Shown: positions 48,951 through 57,340 of the stretch, one piece after another | Layout of the letters: each line of letters opens with the position of its first letter | Numbering within the stretch: the first letter of the stretch is position 1 | NCBI GenBank assembly: GCA_905480605.1 | Contig: CAJQRD010000064.1 | Location: 1-63,949, forward strand | Direction: 5' to 3' | DNA length: 63,949 bases | Source: an uncultured Saprospiraceae bacterium | GTDB lineage: Bacteria; Bacteroidota; Bacteroidia; Chitinophagales; Saprospiraceae | Made by a program: the position numbers and the translations under genes | The notes under the pieces: generated by a model | What the model was told of the DNA's origin: nothing | The model's input: only the letters and a program-made list of their open reading frames with translations | The model's database searches: none

Positions 48951-49448
48951 ATGAAATTATTTTCAACCATCGCAGTTCTAGGTTTAGCCATTTTTATGAC
49001 TTCATTCGAAGGAACTATGAGTACTGTGCCTTCAGTAGATGTAAAAACATTGGATGGCAAGACTGTAAACATTAAAGATTATATATCTAAAGATAAAATA
49101 ACTGTGATGAGTTTTTGGGCAACTTGGTGTAGTCCATGCAAAAGAGAATTAGATGCTATTATGGATGTATATCCCGATTGGCAAGAAGAATATGATGTTG
49201 AATTACTGGCAATTACTATTGACGATGCAAGATCTTTAGCAAAAGTACCAGCAATGATTGAAACCAAAGGCTGGGAGTACACAGTATTAGCTGATGTTAA
49301 GCGTGAATTGCAAAAATCATTAAATTTTCAGACAGTTCCTCAAACATTTTTGATTGATAAAAATGGAGAAATTGTATACACTCACTCTGGGTATAATCCA
49401 GGTGATGAGTTTGAACTTGAAGACGAGATTAAGAAATTGGCTGAATAA
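48951..49448 (+). CDS. TlpA/ResA-like thioredoxin-fold protein
   Basis: 165 residues. A short hydrophobic N-terminus (LFSTIAVLGLAIFMTSFEG) targets it to the envelope. The active site WATWCSPCKRE (about residues 58-68) has the CxxC redox pair, and TVPQTFLIDKNGEIVYTHSGY (cis-Pro in VPQTF) completes the fold. Proteins of this type reduce or exchange disulfides in the periplasm, for example in cytochrome c maturation; the partner is unknown here. It is monocistronic, between a promoter box and a strong terminator. Confidence 0.92.
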   Translation: MKLFSTIAVLGLAIFMTSFEGTMSTVPSVDVKTLDGKTVNIKDYISKDKITVMSFWATWCSPCKRELDAIMDVYPDWQEEYDVELLAITIDDARSLAKVPAMIETKGWEYTVLADVKRELQKSLNFQTVPQTFLIDKNGEIVYTHSGYNPGDEFELEDEIKKLAE

Positions 49449-49470
49449 GTCATTTTTCCAAGAAAATATT

Positions 49471-49505
49471 AAAAAAGGGATTCAATAAATTGAGTCCCTT
49501 TTTTT
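49471..49505 (+). terminator. Terminator after the thioredoxin-like gene
   Basis: AAAAAGGGA pairs with TCCCTTTTT, extended inward by TCAA/TTGA past one mismatch around loop TAAA. The 3' side runs into seven T. Starts 23 bp after the stop. Confidence 0.88.
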
Positions 49506-49612
49506 AGTTAATTACTATAAGAATAATCATAAGAATCAGCATTAGGTTTTTGAATCATTTCCTTATCATTTAAAACCTATTCTTTGCAATAGCGTTTAAT
49601 AGTTTTTTAGAG

Positions 49613-49620
49613 TACTTTTG
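49613..49620 (+). promoter_or_regulatory. TAnnTTTG box before the ferredoxin reductase gene
   Basis: TACTTTTG, 17 bp before ATG 49638. TTTG at 49583-49586 is a possible -33 element but its 26-bp spacing is long. Confidence 0.45.
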
Positions 49621-49637
49621 CAACTTAAAATTTATAC

Positions 49638-50738
49638 ATGTCAAGTAACTTCAACAGTTTAAAGGTTATTGAGAAAATTAATGAAACTGTAGACAGCAGT
49701 TCTTTTTTATTAGAAATACCAGAGTCTATTAAAGATTCTTATGCTTATAAAGCGGGGCAGTATCTAACAATCAAAGTCGTTGTGAATGGCGAAGAATTGA
49801 GAAGGGCTTATTCTATTTTTACATCTCCAAGTGAAAATAAATTTGGCTTTACCGTCAAACGAGTTGACAAAGGTAAAGTGTCAAACTATCTGATTGATAA
49901 ATTATATGAAGGTGATTCAATTGAAGTGATGGCTCCTGAGGGAAAATTTGTCCTAGAACCAAATGTTGATTTAGGGCGTGATCACTATTTTATTGCAGGA
50001 GGTTCTGGAATTACACCCATTATGTCTATGATAATGACAGTGTTAGAAGAAGAACCTAAAAGCACTGCTTATTTGATTTATGGAAATAGAAATGAGAACA
50101 ATATCATTTTCAAATCAAAGCTTGATCAATTAGAATCAAATTATAAAGATCAATTTGTAGTATCACATGTTATATCTCAACCTACCAAAGAAAAATCAGG
50201 TGGTTTAAAAGGCTTGTTTTCCAAAGGTAAAATCTCTTGGGGTGGGATCACTGGACGTATTAATAATAAATGTTTATTGACCTTTATGGATGAAAATCAA
50301 TCTAAGTCAAAAAACAACTATTATTACCTGTGTGGACCTGGTGGCTTGATAGATACAGCTGAAGTATGCTTAAAAGAAAGTGGTGTTGATAGCACTAAAA
50401 TTAAAAGAGAATACTTTACAAGTGCAGATACCGCAGCAGCTTCAGGGATAGAGGGATCAAGTGATGCAATAGTTAGTGTTAGTTTAAATGGTGAGAAATT
50501 TAAAATTAATGTATCAAAAGATAAAACAATTTTAGAAGCCCTTTTGGATGAAGGTAAAGATGCACCGTATTCATGTACTTCTGGGGCTTGTTCAACTTGT
50601 ATTGCGAAAGTAAAAGAGGGTAGTGTCGAAATGGATGCGTGCTTTGCTTTAGATGATGATGAAATTAAAAGCGGTTATATCTTAACATGTCAAGCAAGAG
50701 CAACTACGCCAACTTTAGATATTGATTTTGATGCATAA
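49638..50738 (+). CDS. Ferredoxin-NADP reductase-like flavoprotein with 2Fe-2S domain (PaaE type)
   Basis: 366 residues. The FAD-binding domain has RRAYSIFTSP (about residues 55-64, the RxYS motif). The NAD(P)-binding domain has FIAGGSGITPIMSM (about residues 117-130) and YYLCGPGGLID. The C-terminal ferredoxin domain has the plant-type cluster SCTSGACSTC (CxxxxCxxC), with a fourth Cys in YILTCQA. This domain order is that of PaaE/HmpF-like reductases, which pass electrons from NADPH to an oxygenase or other acceptor. No phenylacetate genes are nearby, so the electron acceptor is unknown. Monocistronic. Confidence 0.92.
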   Translation: MSSNFNSLKVIEKINETVDSSSFLLEIPESIKDSYAYKAGQYLTIKVVVNGEELRRAYSIFTSPSENKFGFTVKRVDKGKVSNYLIDKLYEGDSIEVMAPEGKFVLEPNVDLGRDHYFIAGGSGITPIMSMIMTVLEEEPKSTAYLIYGNRNENNIIFKSKLDQLESNYKDQFVVSHVISQPTKEKSGGLKGLFSKGKISWGGITGRINNKCLLTFMDENQSKSKNNYYYLCGPGGLIDTAEVCLKESGVDSTKIKREYFTSADTAAASGIEGSSDAIVSVSLNGEKFKINVSKDKTILEALLDEGKDAPYSCTSGACSTCIAKVKEGSVEMDACFALDDDEIKSGYILTCQARATTPTLDIDFDA

Positions 50739-50782
50739 AAAAACGTTTAATACGTATTACTAGAAAGTAATAATTGAAACAA

Positions 50783-50819
50783 AAAAGACGAAGTTGATAT
50801 AATATCAACTTCGTCTTTT
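50783..50819. terminator. Bidirectional terminator between convergent genes
   Basis: AAAAGACGAAGTTGATA (50783-50799), loop TAA, then the exact complement (50803-50819): 17-bp perfect stem with A-run and T-run flanks. It serves the reductase gene and the convergent LURP-one-like gene. Confidence 0.88.
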
Positions 50820-50847
50820 ATATTTATTTCATGAATGGAAAGAGTTG

Positions 50848-51336
50848 TCAAGCTGATCTTTGTCTTCTCATAATTCTAATAGCCTCCATTGCAAATGCAA
50901 TTCCAAGGATTAATTCCTGATCCTCTTCTGTGTCAACGGCTATGCCATATCGTTTGTCTCGACTCATTGACTTTCTTGAAACTCTAGCCACATCTTCCAT
51001 GCCATTGTTAATTGTAAATTCTTTCATAGCAAAGCTTCCACCAACTTGATAAGTGAGGTCATCTGTCTCTACGTCAAAGTTGTTTTTAAAAATGCCACTA
51101 GTGCTTTTTATTCTTGCCAATAACTGACCATCTCTAAACAGGTTGAAATTTGTTTTAAAAAATTTAAACACATGATTTAGAGTCATAGCTTCATGTCCAT
51201 AAGAATCATAGAAAATATAACTTGAACGGAAAAGTCCTTTTCGCTTTACTGTAAAAAGCAATTTTGAATTTTCAGTGATTTCATATTTTGCAAATATGAA
51301 CCCCTTCTTGGATATGTTGTATAGATTAAAGTTCAT
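50848..51336 (-). CDS. LURP-one-related (tubby-like fold) protein
   Basis: 162 residues, beta-rich throughout, with short strands such as KLLFTVKRKGLFRSSYIFYD, LFRDGQLLARIKS and QVGGSFAMKEFTIN, ending in a hydrophobic helix LILGIAFAMEAIRIM. This is the pattern of the LURP-one-related/scramblase-like fold (12-stranded barrel around a central helix). No signal peptide. Bacterial members have no settled role. The gene is 6 bp after the ABC permease gene on the same strand, so it is the third gene of that operon. Confidence 0.75.
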   Translation of the reverse strand: MNFNLYNISKKGFIFAKYEITENSKLLFTVKRKGLFRSSYIFYDSYGHEAMTLNHVFKFFKTNFNLFRDGQLLARIKSTSGIFKNNFDVETDDLTYQVGGSFAMKEFTINNGMEDVARVSRKSMSRDKRYGIAVDTEEDQELILGIAFAMEAIRIMRRQRSA

Positions 51337-51342
51337 TGAGGT

Positions 51343-52689
51343 TTATGCTTTGTATCTAATCCACTTTCCTATTTCCTTAAAATTCACCTTCTTTCCATAC
51401 ATTAAAATACCTACTCTGTATATACGGCCGGCAAACCATGCAAAAAACCAACAAGCTAAAACTAAGAATAAGATCGAAAGTAATAATTGCCAAACAGGTG
51501 GGTCAAAGGCCAATCTCGATGGCATTATGATTGGTGATGTTAATGGAAAAAGTGATCCAAAAAGCGCCATTCCTCCATTGGGATTTTCTAAAGTTCCTGG
51601 CAGCATCATAAATGCAACTATTACAGGAATCATAATAGGCAACATCAATTGTTGTCCTTCTCCCATGTCATCTCCCATAGCTGCTCCAACAGCTGCAAAT
51701 AAAGATGAGTAAATAAAGTAACCACCAAAAAAGAAAATTACAAATGATGGTATAATGAACAACCAATTCATTTGTCCCAGTTCTCTTAATATGTTTGCAG
51801 GATTAATTTCATTCAACTGCTCGGTTGGAAGACCTCCAGTCTGATTTACTATCTGTTGCATTTGATCTGGATCAGTTGAAATCCCTAAGGCCATACTAAC
51901 ACCAATCGAGATTAGTGGGATTAGAATTAACCAAAGTGCAAGTTGAGTCAAGCCAACGCCGCCAACACCTAAGATTTTTCCTAACATGAGAGTAGTAGGT
52001 TTGACAGAGGATATTATAACTTCTACAATTCTATTGATTTTTTCTTCCATGACCGACCTCATTACCATGCTTCCATAGATGAAGATGACCATGTACATTA
52101 TAAAACCCATGATGCCGCCTAATACAGTTCCAATTACTGTTGAAAGTTTTGACGATGTATTGTCTTGTTCTTTTCCATCTTCAGTTAATTCACCAATGGC
52201 ACCATTTTCCATATTGATGTCCATTTTAAAGCTGTTGAGAATATCTCTATCAACACCTGACTGAGCAATTTTATATTCTTTAAAAGAAGATTCAATATTT
52301 CTTTCAATATCACTAATAGTTGAAAGGCTTAATTTTTCAATGCTGTAATATTCTATTTTGTGCTTAACGTCTTTTACGTCCTGAAAAGGAGGAATGTGAA
52401 CCAATAGATCATGACCTTCTTTTTTATAGTCTTCTTTCAATCTGTTAAGCGGGGCTGCACTAAACTCATAGTCATGTTTGTACTTTTCAATCTTTGCTTC
52501 ACTAAATATTTGAGACTCATCCTTAACAAGAACTTTCTTGTGTGACTGGCCACCTTTAGCAGAAAAGTATCCCGATAATAACATCAATAACCCAAAGGCA
52601 ATAGGTGTTAAAAGAGTCGTCAGGATAAACTTTTTATTTTTAACTCTAATAAAATATTCACGTTTTATAACTAGCAAAAGTTTATTCAT
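51343..52689 (-). CDS. ABC-2 type exporter permease (NatB-like)
   Basis: 448 residues. A first span near residues 22-45 (ILTTLLTPIAFGLLMLLSGYF) is followed by a large extracytoplasmic region (about 45-190) and then five further spans from about residue 190. This is the topology of ABC-2 permeases of the NatB/YhaP type, which in known cases export sodium or peptides. The ATPase is encoded 30 bp upstream on the same strand. Substrate unknown. MRSVMEEKINRIVEVIISSV is the conserved coupling segment after the second span. Confidence 0.9.
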   Translation of the reverse strand: MNKLLLVIKREYFIRVKNKKFILTTLLTPIAFGLLMLLSGYFSAKGGQSHKKVLVKDESQIFSEAKIEKYKHDYEFSAAPLNRLKEDYKKEGHDLLVHIPPFQDVKDVKHKIEYYSIEKLSLSTISDIERNIESSFKEYKIAQSGVDRDILNSFKMDINMENGAIGELTEDGKEQDNTSSKLSTVIGTVLGGIMGFIMYMVIFIYGSMVMRSVMEEKINRIVEVIISSVKPTTLMLGKILGVGGVGLTQLALWLILIPLISIGVSMALGISTDPDQMQQIVNQTGGLPTEQLNEINPANILRELGQMNWLFIIPSFVIFFFGGYFIYSSLFAAVGAAMGDDMGEGQQLMLPIMIPVIVAFMMLPGTLENPNGGMALFGSLFPLTSPIIMPSRLAFDPPVWQLLLSILFLVLACWFFAWFAGRIYRVGILMYGKKVNFKEIGKWIRYKA

Positions 52690-52719
52690 TTTATCGTTGT
52701 TTTGTGTTGGTTAAAAGGA

Positions 52720-53610
52720 TTAATGAGATTCAACTTGTTTAATGAATATATCGTTGAGTGTAGGCAGAATCTCATTGAATGCCAATACGTGACAACCTTG
52801 TTTCACAGCTTGGCTGATGATGTCATTGCCATTTTGTCCTTCTGTTAATTTGATTGTTATACTTGAATTTGATTTCTTAACTACATTGAAGTTCGATAAA
52901 TCGGGCGTACTGCCTTCAAAGTCAAGTTTAAATTTATGTTCTTTAAATTTTTGTTTGATTTCATCAACATTTCCTTCCAGCATAACTTGACCATCGTTAA
53001 TTAAAACGATGTCTTCACAAATTTCTTCAACTTGCTCCATTCTATGGGTAGAGAAAATTATACTTGTTCCATTTTCCTTTAATTGACGAATTTCCTCTTT
53101 GATTAAGTTGGTATTGATGGGGTCAAGACCTGTAAATGGTTCGTCAAGAATAATGAGTTTAGGATCATGAACTACAGTGGCAATAAATTGTACTTTTTGT
53201 TGCATTCCTTTAGAAAGTTCTTCAACTTTTTTATGCCACCAGTCTGTTATTTCAAATTTTCGTAGCCAGTGATCAATTTTTTGTTTGGCCTCCTTTGTAC
53301 TCAATCCTTTTAACTGAGCCAAATATAATAGCTGTTCACCTACTTTCATCTTTTTATAAAGACCTCTTTCTTCTGGCATGTAGCCAATATCTTTTGGATG
53401 GTATCCATTTAGTTTTTCACCATCTAGAAATACATCGCCAGAATCAGATCCAGTTATCGAGGTAATAATTCTGATAATAGATGTTTTTCCTGCCCCATTT
53501 GGTCCGAGAAGTCCAAATATTTTTTGCTTTTGAACATCAAATGAAACACTATTAACAGCTAAATGATTGTGATATTGTTTTACCACATTTTTGAGCGATA
53601 ATATTGGCAT
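52720..53610 (-). CDS. ABC transporter ATP-binding protein (NatA-like)
   Basis: 296 residues from ATG 53610; the frame is open 20 codons further upstream, but MPILSLKNVVKQY is the typical start. Walker A is GLLGPNGAGKTS (about residues 33-44), the ABC signature LSKGMQQKV (near 131-139) and Walker B LIILDEPFTGLDP (near 152-164). The C-terminal extension of about 80 residues is like that of NatA-type ATPases. It energises the permease encoded next, in an operon of three minus-strand genes. Confidence 0.95.
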   Translation of the reverse strand: MPILSLKNVVKQYHNHLAVNSVSFDVQKQKIFGLLGPNGAGKTSIIRIITSITGSDSGDVFLDGEKLNGYHPKDIGYMPEERGLYKKMKVGEQLLYLAQLKGLSTKEAKQKIDHWLRKFEITDWWHKKVEELSKGMQQKVQFIATVVHDPKLIILDEPFTGLDPINTNLIKEEIRQLKENGTSIIFSTHRMEQVEEICEDIVLINDGQVMLEGNVDEIKQKFKEHKFKLDFEGSTPDLSNFNVVKKSNSSITIKLTEGQNGNDIISQAVKQGCHVLAFNEILPTLNDIFIKQVESH

Positions 53611-53928
53611 ATTGGTTTTTATTATTTGTTTCTTTAAAATAAAAGGAAAATTACATAAAATGTTTGTCAAATAGACAAGACTATACTTTTTTGGTATATA
53701 AGCTTATTTTTTGGAGATTATAGTTTTGTTAAAATAATGCAAAATGGAGTTTTTTTTACATTGGTCTTGTTATTTGATATATAAAGTGACATTATAAAAT
53801 GATAAATAACCTGTTTTGATAGGGAATTATTGCTATGTTTTATAAAGCACTTTTAAATAAACACTTGATTTTAAATCTTTTGTTTTACTTTTAAATGGCT
53901 CATTATTCAAAAATCAACACAAAATACA
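53611..53928. other. AT-rich intergenic region between divergent genes
   Basis: 318 bp of very AT-rich sequence that must hold promoters for the ABC operon and the divergent exported protein. No exact TAnnTTTG box, repeat or stable hairpin was recognised. Confidence 0.4.
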
Positions 53929-54543
53929 ATGAAACACTTATTATCTTTATTTGTAGTATTATTGACAATCAATATTCAAGCACAAGTATCTGAAAAATCT
54001 GCTTCTCTCAGTTTAGGTGACCAAATGGCATATGCTATGGATCATAAGAATGCTGACAAAAAGACTGTTGAAAAAATAGTTGAAAAGGCTTTCAAACAAT
54101 ATGGTAAGGTAAAACGCAATAGAAAAGCCAACGAGTGGACATGTGAATCTTGTGAAATATCAATGATTGCTGGACAGCCAATTAACGTATATTATAAAGT
54201 TGAGAAGAAAAATGGTTTTATAAGAACATACACTTTTTTTGATGATGGAACAAAGTTCTTGACAAGTGATAATGATAGTAGAGCGTCAAGAGCAATCACC
54301 CAATTAAATCTTGAAATTTACTTTGATGTTTTACGAGCAGTAATATCAGAGGAGTTAAAAAATGAAGAAAAGAATCTTAAAAACTATGGAAAAGATTTAT
54401 CAAAATTAAGTAAAAAGGAGGAAGGTTTGCATGGCGATATTGATAAATATCTACAGAAAATTAAGGACGCTGAAAAGGAAATTGAAAAAAATCTTTTAGA
54501 GCAAGAGGAGAAAAGAATGCAAATTGCAAAACAAGAAAGGTAA
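53929..54543 (+). CDS. Exported protein with C-terminal coiled coil
   Basis: 204 residues. Signal peptide LLSLFVVLLTINIQAQV (about residues 3-19). The middle has two Cys in WTCESCEISMIAG, which may form a disulfide or bind metal, and a strand-rich part. The last 65 residues are a charged coiled coil (EEKNLKNYGKDLSKLSKKEEG to the end). The frame continues after TAA 54541-54543 for 14 further sense codons (LSEVKKKLNNLGNQ) that keep the coiled-coil character, to TAA 54586-54588. The original protein probably ended there, so a recent nonsense mutation may have trimmed the tail. No family recognised. Confidence 0.75.
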   Translation: MKHLLSLFVVLLTINIQAQVSEKSASLSLGDQMAYAMDHKNADKKTVEKIVEKAFKQYGKVKRNRKANEWTCESCEISMIAGQPINVYYKVEKKNGFIRTYTFFDDGTKFLTSDNDSRASRAITQLNLEIYFDVLRAVISEELKNEEKNLKNYGKDLSKLSKKEEGLHGDIDKYLQKIKDAEKEIEKNLLEQEEKRMQIAKQER

Positions 54544-54831
54544 CTGAGTGAAGTTAAGAAAAAGCTAAACAATTTAGGTAATCAATAAATGACTTTGTTG
54601 AAAAGTATCCACAAATCATAATATTTTGTCATAACTTCTTCTTCTAAAATAAACATATAACTTCTTCATTATGAGCGGTTCCTCCCCCATGATGAGGAAG
54701 TATTTCACATTATAAATACTGTTATCAACATTTATTCAATGTTCGCCAACAGCTCTATATCTGTACTCCTACCTAGATTGATATTTAATTTTTATTTAAT
54801 GTTAGCTTTACACAAAACTTAATTAGCACAA

Positions 54832-56340
54832 ATGGCGAAAGGTACTTACAAGAAAAGAGAGGAGAAGTCTGATGACATGAGTCAATTGGTTTATGGAAGA
54901 GTAATGCCGCAGGCTGTTGATTTAGAGGAAGCTGTTTTAGGTGCTGCTATGTTGGATAAAGGTGCTTTTTCAATAATAATTGAAAAATTAAAATCAGAAA
55001 CGTTCTATATTCCAGCACACCAGGAGATTTTTCAGGTTATGATGGATTTGTTTGCAAATTCTAAACCTATTGATATATTGACCGTTCATGAAGAATTACG
55101 TCGAAAAGGGAAACTGGATTCTCTTGGGGGTGTAAATTATTTGATGGATCTGACAAACAAAGTGGCATCAGCCGCTAATATTGAATATCATGCACAGATT
55201 ATTGTTCAGAAATTTATTCAGAGATCATTAATTGAGGTTTCAACTAGGACAATCAAAGATGCTTATGAGGATTCAAAAGATGTTCTTGAAATGCTTGATC
55301 ATGCAGAGAAAGGACTTTTTGATATCACAGATCAAAACCTAAATACTGGATACCAACCGGTAAGTACAGTAGCCGCGAGAGTTGCAAAAAACATTGAAGC
55401 GCTTTCCGAACGTACAGATGGTTTAACTGGAGTTACAACCGGGTTTATGGATCTTGATAAAATGACAAACGGATGGCAATCATCTGACCTTATCATTTTA
55501 GCTGCTCGTCCTGGTATGGGAAAAACAGCATTTACTTTATCCCTTGCCAACAATGCAGCCCATAACAATCAAGGTGTCGGTATCTTCTCACTGGAGATGT
55601 CAGATGACCAGTTGGTTCAACGTTTGATTTCAATGGAATCTATGATTCCTGCCTCAAAGTTGAGAGAGGGTAGTTTGGATAAAGATGAATTTAAGCGATT
55701 ACACCAAGCTGTGGAGAAGCTTTCAAGTATGCCAATTTTTATTGATGATACTCCAGCAATTAACATTTTTGAATTGCGTGCCAAATGTAGACGTTTAAAG
55801 CAAAACAACAATATATCAATGATTGTCATTGATTACCTGCAGTTGATGACAGCAGGTGATAAATCCAAAGGAGGAAACAGGGAACAAGAAATTTCAGCTA
55901 TTTCAAGAGCTTTGAAAGGGATGGCGAAGGAATTGAAAATCCCAGTTATCGCTCTATCTCAGTTAAGTAGAGCTGTGGAGACAAGGGGGGGAGATAAAAG
56001 ACCGCAACTATCGGATTTGAGGGAATCAGGTGCGATTGAGCAGGATGCGGATATCGTTACATTTATTTATCGTCCAGATTATTATGCCTTGGCAGATGGT
56101 GTGGATATGCCAGACAATATCGCAGAAGTAATCATAGCCAAGCACAGGAATGGTTCATTAGGAACAGTTAACTTGAGATTCTTAAAAGAGTATGTTAAGT
56201 TTGTCGATGATGACTCTTCTGGTTTTAGAAATATGCCTGGCCAAGAAGGTGAGGATATTTTTGGAGATGGGGGCAACAGCTTTATTACAAGACCTTCAAG
56301 AATGAACTCTGATACTGACGATATTTTTTTTGATGCCTAA
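54832..56340 (+). CDS. dnaB: Replicative DNA helicase
   Basis: 502 residues. The N-terminal DnaB domain (VMPQAVDLEEAVLGAAMLD onward, residues 24-125) is followed by a linker and the RecA-like ATPase: Walker A AARPGMGKTAF (about residues 225-235), Walker B VIDYLQLM and the arginine-finger region LSQLSRAVETR, then SDLRESGAIEQDAD. It unwinds DNA at the replication fork as a hexamer. No intein is present. It ends 12 bp before the pseudouridine synthase gene, so the two may share a transcript. Confidence 0.97.
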   Translation: MAKGTYKKREEKSDDMSQLVYGRVMPQAVDLEEAVLGAAMLDKGAFSIIIEKLKSETFYIPAHQEIFQVMMDLFANSKPIDILTVHEELRRKGKLDSLGGVNYLMDLTNKVASAANIEYHAQIIVQKFIQRSLIEVSTRTIKDAYEDSKDVLEMLDHAEKGLFDITDQNLNTGYQPVSTVAARVAKNIEALSERTDGLTGVTTGFMDLDKMTNGWQSSDLIILAARPGMGKTAFTLSLANNAAHNNQGVGIFSLEMSDDQLVQRLISMESMIPASKLREGSLDKDEFKRLHQAVEKLSSMPIFIDDTPAINIFELRAKCRRLKQNNNISMIVIDYLQLMTAGDKSKGGNREQEISAISRALKGMAKELKIPVIALSQLSRAVETRGGDKRPQLSDLRESGAIEQDADIVTFIYRPDYYALADGVDMPDNIAEVIIAKHRNGSLGTVNLRFLKEYVKFVDDDSSGFRNMPGQEGEDIFGDGGNSFITRPSRMNSDTDDIFFDA

Positions 56341-56352
56341 ATTTTTAATGAT

Positions 56353-57072
56353 ATGATGCGACTTAATAAATATATAGCTCACTCAGGTGTTTGCTCGAGG
56401 CGTAAAGCTGGTGACTTGGTTAAAAACGGATTTATAAAAGTGAATGGAAGAAAAGAAACCAATCCTGCAATAGAAATCAATGATGATGATGAGGTAGAAT
56501 ATCTGGGAAAGGTTCTTAAACCCGTCAAAGAAAAAATATATCTCCTAATGAACAAACCACGTAACGTCATCACAACCATGGAGGATGAACGTGGTAGAAA
56601 AACAGTTTGGGATATCGTGAAAGAAAAAGTCGACCACAAAGTATATCCAATTGGGAGATTGGATAGAAACACGACTGGTTTGTTGCTTATGACCAACGAT
56701 GGTGATTTGGCACAAAAATTATCTCATCCTAGTTGTAAAATCAAAAAAATATATCACGTTGTTTTAGATAGACCTTTGACAGAAGAGCATATCAATCAAA
56801 TTTCAAAGGGTGTAGTTTTAGAAGATGGCCGGATTAAAGTCGATCAGATTTCATACATTCAAGAACAAGGGCCAAATCATATCGGTGTAGAATTGCACAG
56901 TGGTAAAAACCGAATCATCAGACGCCTATTCGAACACTTCGATTACGAAGTTGAAAAATTAGATCGTGTATTTTTTGCTGGACTTACAAAGAAAGACTTG
57001 CCAAGAGGTTGGTCAAGAAAACTGAATGAGAAGGAGATAATTATGTTAAGACATTTTCAGAGTGGCAAATAA
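56353..57072 (+). CDS. rRNA pseudouridine synthase, RsuA/RluB/E/F family
   Basis: 239 residues from ATG 56353; a second Met follows directly. An N-terminal S4 RNA-binding domain (RLNKYIAHSGVCSRRKAGDLV, residues 3-23) precedes the catalytic domain, whose active-site Asp is in PIGRLDRNTTGLLLMTNDGDL. RHFQ-type C-terminus. Such enzymes isomerise a single uridine in 16S or 23S rRNA; size and motifs fit RluB more than RsuA, but the target cannot be fixed from sequence. It is 12 bp behind dnaB. Confidence 0.93.
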   Translation: MMRLNKYIAHSGVCSRRKAGDLVKNGFIKVNGRKETNPAIEINDDDEVEYLGKVLKPVKEKIYLLMNKPRNVITTMEDERGRKTVWDIVKEKVDHKVYPIGRLDRNTTGLLLMTNDGDLAQKLSHPSCKIKKIYHVVLDRPLTEEHINQISKGVVLEDGRIKVDQISYIQEQGPNHIGVELHSGKNRIIRRLFEHFDYEVEKLDRVFFAGLTKKDLPRGWSRKLNEKEIIMLRHFQSGK

Positions 57073-57340
57073 AATATTTTGCGGTTCGTAAATTATTGTA
57101 ATGGCAGATGCGACATTGTATAAGTTGGTTAATCACTATATTGGTAGTATTCAATTATATAAATGTGCTAAGATATTTCCTAAATAACAAGCAAGAGCTT
57201 TCCTATATATAGTTTTAATTAGGCCCACTTTAATAACGATATTTCAAAGTATTAAAAGGTTGATTTTTGCATCATAGAACCTTATTACTGAAATTTTCCA
57301 ACCTACATTTTTAAATCATGCTAAATAATAAAATAAACTT

